From: Leptasterias polaris
Taxonomy: Eukaryota > Echinodermata > Asteroidea > Forcipulatida > Asteriidae
Direction of reading: 5' to 3'
Assembly (NCBI GenBank): GCA_037783415.1
Contig: JAZGTN010000165.1
Location: 620,001 to 684,000 of the forward strand
DNA length: 64,000 nt
The notes under the pieces are model-generated. The model did no database searches. It worked only from the letters and a program-made list of their open reading frames with translations, and was not told the DNA's origin. Below are positions 46,801-55,000 of this stretch, in pieces; within the stretch, counting starts at the first letter, position 1; every line of letters begins with the position of its first letter. Made by a program: the position numbers and the translations under genes.

Positions 46801-48694
46801 GGACGATAGCTGTTCTTTGTGCGTAAAAACGTGCGCGTGACCTCAGCGTCCCTGTGGCGTGTTTGCGTTATGCAAGAGGGCTATTGAAGATTCCAAAAAA
46901 TATACACAATTACTGTGAAGTGAATGCACGCACCTGCACAGTTACCCTCTCCCCCCCCCAACATCGTACTGTCTGACATCATCAACTATGGTTTTGAATG
47001 ATAGATAAACTACGCTAGCTGGCAATGAAGTATAGGGACCGATTTTGCTCGAAAATTGTGTATAGCACTATAGTTAGACTGAACAAGTTTTGTACACAGA
47101 ATGCTTATATTGAGTAGCAGAAGATACATTTTGTGTAGCATTTTGCTCTGCTATACATGGGAAATCGTTCACTGATGTATCATGTGGTGAATGCATCTAC
47201 ACAGTACACAGCCAACCCTTCAACTGTTTGACCATTCAATCTCATCTGCTGTGGTTTTCAATTAAAGATAAACTATGCCAGCCTGCAATATGATATTATG
47301 TAGTGAATTCATGTCCATAGTACACAATTCAGCCCTCGTACTATCTGACCATTCAATCTCATCCATTTCAAAAAATCCACAGGCAGTTCAGAAGCAACTT
47401 GCTCAAGATTACAACACTAAAAAACTGCGACACCGTCAGCTCGCCGACTACTATCAGTACCATTGTAATGACCTCACAGCAATAACCAATCAGCTCGCAC
47501 GACAGCTCACCCTGGCCAAGGAAGGGCAGCGATTAGTGGATTACTTCCGCACTGACAAACGCAGCAAGAGTGTGAACCCTATGGAGAAATCAAGACTCTT
47601 GAAGGCAAGTTATTTCTTGACCTTTTGGGCTCGGTTTTTCTGCTTAATCCCAGCTGCATGTCAGGAAAGTGATCCCGCCCCCCCAACTATTTTCTTAACT
47701 TGGACAGAACTTCAGATATATCTCTTAAGAGGACTGGAACTATGGCAGGTATGTGCTTTTTGCCGACCCAAACTAAGATACTGACAAAATATGGAAGCTG
47801 CTATTAGCATTAAAGCCTACGATACCTGTAGCTCAGTTGGTAGAGGTAGGTTGTTAGGTTGAAATCCTGCTCCAGTAATTTGTTGTTTGTTCAACCCCCA
47901 AATAATAACTTTGATGACAACATTTAACATTTCAGGAGTTTCGCTGCACCAACATGGCACAATCCTCTTTCCCTGGGTGTACTCGATTCGCTTACTGCCA
48001 ATTCTGTGCAAATCAACGCAATAAGCAGGTACCCAACCCAATGTGGCAGAACAAGGATTGCTGTGCCATATGCGGATATCAAGTACCATTCCCCGGACCA
48101 AGGAGTGCTAAAGGTCAGACGATACTTATGTTATTCAACCATGGTTGGCTGCTCTCTTTTGGTTAAATGACAAATGGGACTTATTGTCCATGTACATACA
48201 TGTAGTATGCAGGAAACAACACATCCTGTTATCAGCAGTTTGTACTGCGAACAATTAAAATTAATATTGCAAAGCTGCCACATTTGAGTCTTTCAATCGG
48301 GGAGTTTTTGCTTCACACTCAGGGAGAATTGCATTCAACATAACAGGGGAAAAATTTCCATACTTATATAGAGATTTTCAAATTTGTTCATCAGAATGTG
48401 GAAATATTGGTTAATTTCAGGGAACTTTCTGCAGAATCAGGGCAATTGGCAGTTCTGATATTGTTCTTTGTCCTGATAGAGGGTTTTACTCTTTCCAACC
48501 TTATCTATGTTTTTCTTTCAGCGTATTGGTGTATGTTTCACAAGCCCAAATTCCCTTCTTTTGGAGGAAAATACAACTGCTTCGTCTGTCAGAAAGATAT
48601 TCAGAATCCCAAGGGAACGCCCCCAGCACTTGCCTACCTTTGCCACTTGTGTGACCCAGGGCACATTGAGCGCTGCTGTAAAATTGTTCCTTAA
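21233..48694 (+). CDS. DUF4062-NACHT ATPase, complete 16-exon gene (969 aa)
   Basis: STAND-class NTPase related to the DUF4062-NACHT part of TEP1, NPHP3 and NWD1; the precise role is unknown. Exons: 21233-21304, 22629-22962, 30444-30652, 31656-31840, 36467-36698, 38507-38593, 40661-40775, 41326-41540, 42413-42491, 43771-43961, 44599-44802, 45413-45625, 46523-46723, 47383-47604, 47936-48113, 48522-48694. They sum to 2,910 nt with every phase matching. The N-terminus MGTILGRIC fits N-myristoylation plus a nearby Cys (inference). Residues 25-180 are charged and disordered-looking. DUF4062 starts near 183 (RLFVSSTFHDFQNERE, then ECDLRWGVP). NACHT: P-loop VVADPGEGKSS (K470), Walker B QLLLVVDAVNQ (D569), IRCVMSTTREG sensor-like segment, then LTALDDKAREEII. 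The tail (854-969) has CQFC, CCAIC, CFVC and CHLC pairs, likely zinc-binding. No TPR or WD repeats are visible. Intron 14 has a GC donor (AAG|GCAAGT). A short extra exon between 42491 and 43771 cannot be excluded. Confidence 0.9.
21957..22262. mobile_element. Two adjacent MITE copies (ends GGGCTCGATTTCACAAAG)
   Basis: 21957-22106 has inverted ends GTCGATTTCACAAAG and CTTTGTGAAATCGAGCCC. 22107-22262 repeats the same internal words (TTGCTAAGCAA, CTTAAGATG) and ends TTTGTGAA. It lies in intron 1 of the NACHT gene. Confidence 0.65.
24287..24616. mobile_element. Nested TIR element with GCGACTTTGTAGTGG tandem units
   Basis: Ends CCAGTCAAGT and ACTTGACTGG are inverted. The interior has a run of GTCGCCC words on the left and about four 16-bp GGGCGACTTTGTAGTG units on the right. 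It interrupts the left arm of the larger element, whose right arm lacks it, so it inserted later. Target duplication was not resolved. Confidence 0.6.
26229..26685 (+). CDS. Unrecognised basic, charged ORF (exon-like) inside the foldback element
   Basis: After an acceptor-like TTTCAG an open frame (ATG at 26233) runs 150 codons to TGA at 26685. The C-terminal half is rich in K, R, E, D, S and G (for example TTGKKSNKRTKADDG), as in disordered nuclear proteins. The first part has a second reading: frame YAKRVIKATVLLYQQ ends at a good donor GTGAG and would rejoin in phase after only 31 nt at TTCTTCAG, which is too short for a normal intron. A possible upstream exon at 25208-25323 reads LPDYTPSLQGLIPEGAVD. 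I do not recognise the protein. It could be TE-encoded or captured host sequence. Confidence 0.4.
26781..27019 (+). mobile_element. SINE-A copy, plus orientation
   Basis: Starts GGGTTGGTGTAGAGGTATC, has B box GGTTCGAATCC, body GGCACTATGTGGATTGGG and GTTTTCAGTCCCTACCCGAC, and 3' end CTGAGAGTCCTTGGCTTCAC then AATAAATTAAATGAAA. It is the best-preserved copy in the window and lies 90 bp downstream of the basic ORF. Confidence 0.8.
27020..28567. other. AT-rich core of the foldback element, nothing recognised
   Basis: About 1.5 kb with no long open frame, tRNA-like segment or legible inverted repeat. Confidence 0.5.
28568..28745 (-). CDS. Terminal exon encoding a P2X7-C-type (P2RX7_C) domain end
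   Basis: On the minus strand an acceptor (TTTGTTTGCAG) opens a 59-codon frame to TAA at 28568. It contains VVRWCWGYLGRFNRVPLPSC followed by AIRTMYPNG, the signature of the C-terminal half of the Cys-rich domain named after the P2X7 receptor tail, which is abundant in marine invertebrates outside true P2X receptors. The N-terminal Cys/His-rich half is not visible upstream (to the right) within the element, so the gene is partial or broken. Its place inside a foldback element suggests a TE-carried or captured exon. Confidence 0.75.
29360..29560. mobile_element. MITE of the GGGCCCAATTTCATAAAGC family
   Basis: Ends TGGGCCAAATTTCATAAAG and CTTTATGAAATTGGGTCC are inverted. Related copies lie at 37905-38098 and 48816-49013. 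It interrupts the right arm of the foldback element. Confidence 0.7.
30755..30850 (+). mobile_element. SINE-B body fragment
   Basis: CATGACACTTGTGACCTTG, AGCAAGGCACTT and CCCAGATGTATAAATGGG match the 3' body of SINE-B. The tRNA-like head is missing. It lies in NACHT intron 3. Confidence 0.45.
30967..31227 (-). mobile_element. SINE-A copy, minus orientation
   Basis: Minus-strand reading starts GGGTTGGCGTAGTGGTAC, includes TTTTCAGTCCCTACGTGA and ends in CTGAGAGTCCTTGGCTTCAT. It lies in NACHT intron 3. A second, unrelated repeat similar to 13250-13450 follows at 31310-31520. Confidence 0.7.
32690..32756 (+). mobile_element. LINE 3' end with (TTGAA)n tail
   Basis: CATGACGAATAAAATAATTG leads into four to five TTGAA units ending at about 32753, a pentamer LINE tail. 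No coding part was recognised. Confidence 0.55.
33567..34957 (+). pseudogene. Decayed intron-containing transposase-like gene
   Basis: Segment 1 (33567-33774) starts MNSNN, is broken by an internal stop and a frame change, and ends in an acidic DPSDSDDSDADELDSNSE stretch before a donor. Segment 2 (about 34190-34343) has a Cys cluster CHCNCKLYNGSPC, ends AG|GTAACA. Segment 3 (34692-34957) joins in phase and reads LNVRDMTSFEKDLFLLG, then GWFHYEHKRICRDTVLFL and PRRGGDF before TAG. The order Cys cluster, then F/Y-F-x-x-x-x-ICR-x-x, then a basic Leu-rich segment resembles the N-terminus of DDE/integrase-type transposases common in marine invertebrates. The catalytic domain is missing. The superfamily is not named with confidence. 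Confidence 0.6.
35165..35270. repeat. G-rich minisatellite
   Basis: About four units combining GGGGCTTGGGGC and GGGTTGTCTGGGC. Runs of three or more G are dense enough for G-quadruplex formation on the plus strand. It lies inside the 3-kb TIR element. Confidence 0.65.
35821..36415. mobile_element. MITE with TIR TCACCATTTTCACGAAG
   Basis: Left GTCACCATTTTCACGAAG and right CTTCGTGAAAATGGT are inverted. It is related to the element at 45863-46387. It abuts the right end of the 3-kb TIR element and ends 51 bp before NACHT exon 5. Confidence 0.65.
37195..37335. repeat. Interspersed repeat (partner 47030-47170)
   Basis: Shared words GATTTTG, ACACTGAATGCTT (ACACAGAATGCTT), GAGTAGCA and TACATTTTGTGTAGCATTTT occur in the same order in both. 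The family is unknown; no coding. Confidence 0.55.
37905..38098. mobile_element. Diverged MITE of the GGGCCCAATTTCATAAAGC family
   Basis: Ends TACCCAATTTCTTAAAGCTG and CAACTCAATGAAATTAGACC match the family at 29360 and 48816. It lies in NACHT intron 5. Confidence 0.55.
38721..39062. mobile_element. TIR element, ends CAGGGCTCG
   Basis: Left CAGGGCTCGTAGCT and right AATTCGAGCCCTG are inverted. A second partial copy starts directly after it (39063, GGCTTGTAGCTTAAAAT). No clear target duplication was seen. It lies in NACHT intron 6. Confidence 0.6.
39311..39440 (+). mobile_element. SINE-C copy (tRNA-like head)
   Basis: TGTCTCAGTTGGTAGGGCG, then CACAGGTTCAAATTCTGC, gives A- and B-box spacing close to a tRNA. 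The tail TTGTTCAAACCAAAATTAAA recurs at 47818-47930 and 58460-58610. It does not fold as a full tRNA with an acceptor stem as far as I can see. Confidence 0.65.
39527..39632. repeat. About 105-bp hairpin MITE
   Basis: Arms GGGACTTTTGGGACGCTTGG...CTTACCAGGTAAAT and their inverse (ATTTACCTGGTAAGTCTGCT...CAAAGTCTCCC) are nearly perfect, separated by about 15 bp. Confidence 0.8.
40905..41185 (-). mobile_element. Two tandem SINE-B copies
   Basis: Two blocks of about 130 bp repeat TCTTGCTCAAGGACAC, GATTCAAACCCACACCC, then GTGCACTAGAC and TCTGCC/TCGGCCATGAC. On the minus strand each has a Leu/Ser-tRNA-like A box (TGGCCGAGAGGTC) and a B box (GGGTTTGAATCC). They lie in NACHT intron 7. Confidence 0.75.
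43215..43640 (-). mobile_element. Longer SINE-B-headed repeat
   Basis: The head at 43640 on the minus strand reads CGTGGCCGAGCGGTTAAGAG with B box GGGTTCAAGTCCCGG, then GACACTTGTGTCC. The body continues left to about 43215 with CTTATATAACG-like sequence. The head looks closest to an intact tRNA-Leu/Ser promoter, but the body shows it is a SINE. It lies in NACHT intron 9. Confidence 0.65.
45159..45376. mobile_element. 218-bp MITE, TIR CAGGGATGTGAT (second copy)
   Basis: Ends CAGGGATGTGAT and ATCACATCCCTG. Interior words (GAGCTTCGTGCTCGCAAG, TATATAGCGCCC) match 10390-10603 in the opposite orientation. It ends 36 bp before NACHT exon 12. Confidence 0.75.
45863..46387. mobile_element. 525-bp TIR element with ATAA flanks
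   Basis: Left CGTCACCGTTTTCACGAAGG and right TTCGTGAAAACGGTGACG are inverted. ATAA precedes (45859-45862) and follows (46388-46391), a possible 4-bp target duplication. Internal CCCGTCYCTTCGTGAAA words repeat several times. It lies in NACHT intron 12. Confidence 0.7.
47818..47930 (+). mobile_element. SINE-C copy, shortened
   Basis: CTGTAGCTCAGTTGGTAGAG with a shortened middle, GGTTGAAATCCTGC, and TTGTTTGTTCAACCCC tail. It lies in the intron just before NACHT exon 15. Confidence 0.6.
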
Positions 48695-48815
48695 TGCTGA
48701 ATGACCTGCTTTCCCAAGCATAGTCTTCTGCCAAATGGTCGTAGGCAATAAGTATTACAGTGTTTTGTAACAGCAGATGGGTGTCTCTCTCTCAAGCCAG
48801 CCAGAATGTTTACAG

Positions 48816-49013
48816 CTGGGCCCAATTTCATATAGCTGCTTTAGCAGAGAATTATTGCTTAACAATTGTCTGCTAAGCAGGAATGAGCAGGATACCAGCC
48901 ACAAATTGCACACGTGACATGGTAGTTTGGCTGGTACCCTTATTCTGGTAAGCCAAATTTTGTTGTGCTTAGCTACTTTTTGTGCTTAAGCAGCTCTATG
49001 AAATTAGGCCCAG
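48816..49013. mobile_element. MITE of the GGGCCCAATTTCATAAAGC family
   Basis: Left TGGGCCCAATTTCATATAGC and right GCTCTATGAAATTAGGCCCA are inverted. It starts 120 bp after the NACHT stop codon, so it may be part of the 3' UTR. Confidence 0.75.
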
Positions 49014-51330
49014 GTTATGCAGAGCTAGATTTGAACTATCGAACCCATTTATATTGAATCTTGAAAGGGTTTTTTTGTGGTGTAATCTACTGCCAACCAT
49101 GCCATACTCACTGGGGGAAACCCATTCTCTTTACGATAAGTATACTGTGCTATACTGTGCTCTTTTCCATGCATTTCACACAACACCTACGCAGAGATGC
49201 CAACATTTCAAATTCAAAAAGAGTAATTTACCCTCGGGCAATATATTTTTTAACATTTAACAGAGATCAGTATCATACATGTATTGTGCTTTTTGACGAT
49301 GTCGTATCATTTATATCACTATATGCTCCGTCCGGCACGCCGTGTGCAATGTTGATGTCGAGTCACAGCGACCGCGAGCAGATTTCACTACGAAGTTGTA
49401 ATCCTCTGTAAAATCATGTTGTAATGAATCCATCGTTGTACTCCAACAAGCGAAAAACTAATCAAACTATTGTATTATTATATTGGTTTTACCTGGCACG
49501 CGTAAACAACGGGCACCGTAATGAACATGAACAGTAGTACGACGAGCAAGACGACATGCGGTTTTCTCAAACGCCCCAATATCAACGTCAGTATACCTAG
49601 AGCGATTTGGTTAGCAACAGACCATGGCTGGTTGCCAGTCTTCTAACACACATTGTCTATGTGTAAATCGAGGACACCAGCCTAATACTTATTACGCCCA
49701 ATTAGGCTCTTCTACCGTGAGCGCGTTGTTTTCACTGACACATTACTACGTATGCGCTGTTTCATGCGCTATTTCATGCGCTACAATTCGCACAAAAAGT
49801 CAGATACCGAATACGCACTATGAAAATAAATAGGATTCAAGACACACATTAAATGTTTTATTACTACATATAGATATTTTTAAAATCGTAAAGAATGAGG
49901 CGATGATCGTATTGTCGTAATTTGATAAATAAATCGTACAAATTACACCTAAATCGTAAATGTTGGCATCTCTGCCTACGGCTTTACATTCCATCCGAAG
50001 GACTTAGCAATGAAAGTTAAGAGTCTTGCTGATGGACACAAGTCATGACAGGGACCCAAACACACACTCTGATAACACCAGAACTTAACCACAACGCTCT
50101 AACTATGGACAGACATCAGTGCAAACTAAAACAATTAGTGACAAACGAAGGATTAAAATATAGCACTTTAGATGTAAACCAAAAATGTAGCGTACAATAG
50201 AAGCATTTGAAACAATATTATGTTTGATACTCAAATTTATTTTTACAAACATTTAGAACAGGGTCATTGTATTCTAAATAATTAGAATAATTAATAAATG
50301 AAATCTATGTTCAATTGCCAGTATAAAATGTAATTTGCATACATTATAATGTATTCGTACATAATGCAAGAGGGCCTCTTACACGCCTACAAAATAATAT
50401 CCTTTAAAATGTTGATTTAGTATAACTTTTGCAACCTCAAGTCAACAGAGGAAAACAAAAGATTATTAAAAACTCAAAGCTATGGAAAATAATAAATATA
50501 CTTTTATATGAGGGTTTAAAATGACAAAAAAATGTCTGATTCTGTCAAATAAAGATAAGGTTCAACAAGAAGTTTATCATTGCAGTTTAGACAAATAAAA
50601 GTGCCTTTTTAGATTGTGATAATTAATCTACAATGTACCTGTATTTTTAATGATATTTTATTTTGAACTATCATTTTAGAATGTCCGTTTTAAACTACTG
50701 TAGCTTAGGTGCAACAATTATTCGGATCAGTTTAAAATGTCATTTTAGAATGTCCGTTTTAAACTAGCTTAGGTGCAACAATTATTCGGATCACAGTTTG
50801 AGTTAATTTTAAAATCATGTCTGAAATAGTGTATTTTATATGATTTTGTTTTCTGAACTGATTCAATTTCAATGTTTGTAAATCCAGAGAGTTGATATGA
50901 ATTACAAATTGAAAAAATGGGGTATCAGACTTGGATCTCTGCCTCTCCAAAAAGATGAAGCCTCTTTCAGAGAATCCCTTAAAATGCAAACAGGATTTGA
51001 ATGTTTTTATGAATTTCTTAGGAAAATGTAATTATTGAATGGGGATAAAGAATACCTTTTTTTTTGGTTTTTTATTATTTTAATTTATAACCCTTGCACT
51101 GATGTGTGATGCAGGAAAAAACATTAACGTCTTTATAAAGATCTGAAATGTGAAACGTCAGTGGTAGATCTTATATCAAATACCAAACCATTTTAAATCA
51201 GGGAAACTTCAACAATTTGTAAGTGGTTTTTCTACTGAATAATTTAAAGAATGTAATTAATTGACTTTTTGCCAGCCAATTGAAATCAAATTAAAGACAA
51301 CAGATATTTTTCAAAGTAAATTGTTAGTTA
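49014..51330. other. Gene-free region between the convergent genes
   Basis: AT-rich. It holds a SINE-B copy (49985-50105, minus: TCTTGCTGATGGACACAAG, CAGGGACCCAAACACACAC) and a local duplication of TTTTAGAATGTCCGTTTTAA near 50675-50765. No coding exon or RNA gene was recognised. Confidence 0.5.
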
Positions 51331-51438
51331 ATAAACAGTCACATTCCCTCTAGGTGATCCCTCTGCTGCCGTTTACCAGGTTCTATAAACAGTCACATTC
51401 CCTCTAGGTGATCCCTCTGCTGCCGTTTACCAGGTTCT
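51331..51438. repeat. Perfect tandem duplication, 2 x 54 bp
   Basis: The unit starts ATAAACAGTCACATTCC and ends TTTACCAGGTTCT. Both copies are identical, so the duplication is recent (or an assembly artefact). Confidence 0.85.
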
Positions 51439-51620
51439 ATAAACTTGGGTGTTATCCCTGGCCATACAGCAGTAACAGGTTCAATGGTTTCTGAATAGCA
51501 CCCAAGACTGACCCTAAAGTAACTGGCCTCGGGCCTTGCGGTCCTGTGTAAAATTATGGCCCTGTTAAGGTTAAAGGCGATGTGTTCTGTGGTCATCCTT
51601 TTTTTGGTTGACTTGACTCA

Positions 51621-51724
51621 CAGAGAATGTACCCCAGCAGAGGTAGGGGTAGTCTATCATAAGCTTAGTCTACAGAGAATGTACCCCAGCAGGGGTAGGG
51701 GTAGTCTATCATAAGCTTAGTCTA
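51621..51724. repeat. Tandem duplication, 2 x 52 bp
   Basis: The unit starts CAGAGAATGTACCCCAGCAG and ends CATAAGCTTAGTCT, with one or two differences between copies. It lies 180 bp from the duplication at 51331-51438. Confidence 0.8.
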
Positions 51725-52093
51725 CCCTAATCTGGAATGGGTGCAGCCTGACTACATGTATATCATCACCAGGGTCCATCAACATGAAGCAGTACCTTGG
51801 ACATGGTCACCACAACCATTGCATGCTGTACCTTCTTCAGACAAGGTTACTCAAAGACACCCTGATGGCTACAGTGAATGACATTACTTATGTTGTTGAT
51901 TTATCAGTTTATGGCAACCCCCAAGTTACACAACTGTTTGAATTTTATCTGGATTCGTTTGCAAGGCCCTACGTTAAGCTCTTGAGATTTGTCTGTGCAG
52001 CACTAAGTCCATCATATATAATCAAACCCAAAACCTGGGGATGGATTAAGAAGGAAACGGAATGATTTACATGAATTACCTTCCTGGATGTTT

Positions 52094-55000
52094 TCAAAAT
52101 ATTCCAATCTTCAATTTGTTCCCGTTCTTTGCCTGAGGGATGATGTATTTCTCAAAGAGTCCAAACAGATCGGCTCTCAATTCCGGTATGTCGCACATTC
52201 GTCGGAATTTCACGTCCCTCCAGTTCCAGTCCAGGACGACGTAGCGAGTCCCGCTCAGATTGAGAGCCTCTTGCTGTAGGAGGGCAGCGATTCTGTTGGG
52301 CGTTCCCACCGCAAACTGGGTGCGGTTCTTCGCAAGGAAACTTGTCTGTTCCTGGATCTGCAAGATTGAATTATGATGAGTGTAAAAATTTAAAAAAACA
52401 TAACATTGTGTACCTTTTTTATAAAAATCACGTTATCTCACTTAAAATAGGGAGGTTAACCAACATATTTTCCTCTTAACGAGTAAGTGTACCGGCCAGG
52501 TGCACATCATGGATACATACGTAAACATTTTCATAAAAATGCACGTTGGCTACACGCGTATAATTTCTAGCTCTAAGTTCTAAGTTCAAACTTCAAAAGA
52601 TGAAAATTACTCTCAAGTTATTTTCTAGAAAGGTTTAAATCTGCAGGTTATGAAGATTTTTGAGGGAACGATTTTGCAAACTGTTTTTTTTGTTTTGCTT
52701 CAGCTGATCTGCCCTGACAACTGGACAAAGGGCATTTTAATATATTAGTTTCTTCCCTTCTTCACGACATGGGTAAACGGACTTGTAGCTTCATGATTTA
52801 AACTTGCACCGGAACAGCAACATGAAACTTCAAAGGACTATGTGTAAATGCGTTGCCATGTGCGTTAAATGCAATATTTACCTGGATGAACACACAAAAC
52901 CTTGTAAGGTGCCGTTTTTGCATGAAGCCACTCTCATGTAAGACACAATTAGTTATTACAAAATGATGGTAAGATATTTTGAACTGATAAGGACAAAATG
53001 GAGATGGGTGTCGGTTTTGAAAAGTCAAAGTTTATCTTATTAACCTTCATGTGTTTTGAAAAGAGCTTCGCACTGACACACTGTTTGCCTTTGAATGCCA
53101 CGGCGTCTCTGTTGACGTCTACAGCCCTCCTGGCTGAGGAACTAATGACCAGGAGGAGACATGTCTTGGTCTCTTTGGGCCTCTTGGCCTCGAGGTCTCT
53201 GCCCCAGCGTGGTACAGCAGTCTCCAGGTAAGAGGAGAGGGGTAAGGAGGAGGGGTTGTGCTCAAGAAAGTCAGATTCTAAATGGAAAGGAATCATAAAC
53301 AAGAATTATTATTAAGAGGGATGATGAACACTGGAAAATTCAAAAGGAAATCAATTTGTCCTCTCCAAAAAAAGAGGAAATTCGAAGCAAGCTTACTTTT
53401 AGGCAAACAAAAACTGCCAACTGTTGATGTTTGCTAACTCCTAAAACTATGAGTTTAAAGTTACGCTATTGGCTCCACCTTTTTGGTGCACTCTCCTTCC
53501 CAACTTGCTCTTTCCATAATATTCCACAGGAGACTGTGGAGACTAATTTCACAGGACACAAGACATTGAGTTTCCACATAACACCAGCAGTACAAACAGG
53601 AAAAACCCACAGTAATCCGAAAGTGACCCACCCGATTCATTTTCAACACCTTTCTCTGAGTCAAAATAGGCAGCATATCTGTCATAGCCACTCACAGGCC
53701 TAGAATTTCACTGAAGGCCATGGACTCTGTTGCCCCTAGTCTTTCACCTGGTCTTGGCCTTGGTGCCCCTTCAAAAGTTTCCAAAAGACTCACAGATTGT
53801 CCAATGGAAGTGCCCTTTGCAAAATGAAAATGGCCTTGCCCTCTCAAAGATACAATTCGAGGTCAGCACTTGAGCTCGACGAAAATATAGAACACACATC
53901 CCTATATAAAGCTTGATTTTGTTTTGTCCGTCAAGAATTACACGTTGTTGCTTACTTGTGTACAATGAATTGAATGGAATGAGTAATGAGGTTGGTAGAG
54001 TTGATAGCGTAACTTCAACAGCATCTTGATGCTTAAAAAGGAACAAGCCTAAAGAACTTGGCAATTTTCTTACCATCCAGTTGGAGATCTTCCAGTTCAA
54101 GAGGAGACAGCTTTTGCTTGAAATATCCATCCATCTTTGTCAAGACGTCCTTGGGTGTCGCAGGTTTGGGGGTACTTTTTGATAAATACTCGCTGATTTT
54201 TTGCTGTTTCACAGATAATTAAAAACAATAGACCTATAATAATGACAGTTTGCTACTAGATTGTTTGGCATCATTGATGACATCATGGATAAAACTTTAA
54301 GTACAAAATGACCAAAGCACTAGGGTTTGCCCTTAACTTTTTCAGTGACTGGACAGCAGGACCAGTTAGCTTGTCATTTCACTAGCCTTTTCACTGGTCT
54401 ATTTATGTCATATTAAATAGGGTCGCTTTTCATTTCAACACTGAACTGGCCAGCTGGTCCACTTGGAGAGAATTTTGACTGCTGTTTTAACTAGCATCGG
54501 ACAACTGTTAAAGAAGAACACTGATAAGATTCAATGTCCACTTCTTGCCTTCTTTACCTTTGTTCTTCGTTTCCTTTTACTGGACTTTTGGCTGCCATCA
54601 TGGGTTTCGCTTTCATCAGCTTTCCTCTTTGTAAGCGACACTCCACCTATCTCAGATTTGCCAGCTTCTGTGAAAAAAAATTAAAAATTCTGAACAACCT
54701 TTTCTTTAATGTATTTACGCCTATTGACCCCTTACAAACGCGGAACGCACCTCGATCCTCTTGTCTTTCCGGACTGCACCTCCTCTTGTCTTTAATTTTT
54801 ATTATTATTATTTTTTTTTTACTTTACTTTGACACTGTCTAGCTGCCTTTGATAATTTTTTAAAAGTTTTTATATCTCTCTAGTGTTTTCCAATTTACTT
54901 TCTGTGTTTTACTTTATTGAGCGCTGCTAACAAATTTGCTTTCAAGTTTTAACTATGGGGCCAACCAGTGTTGTAGGTCTCGAGACCTGGTCTCGGTCTC

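Noticed and set aside
48398..48521. Extending NACHT exon 16 upstream along its open frame
   Set aside because: The strong TTTTCTTTCAG acceptor at 48521 and the exact phase match with exon 15 fix the start at 48522.
51784..52065. 93-codon plus-strand ORF
   Set aside because: No recognisable domain, lies antisense to the CMSS1 3' region, and no splice partners are evident.
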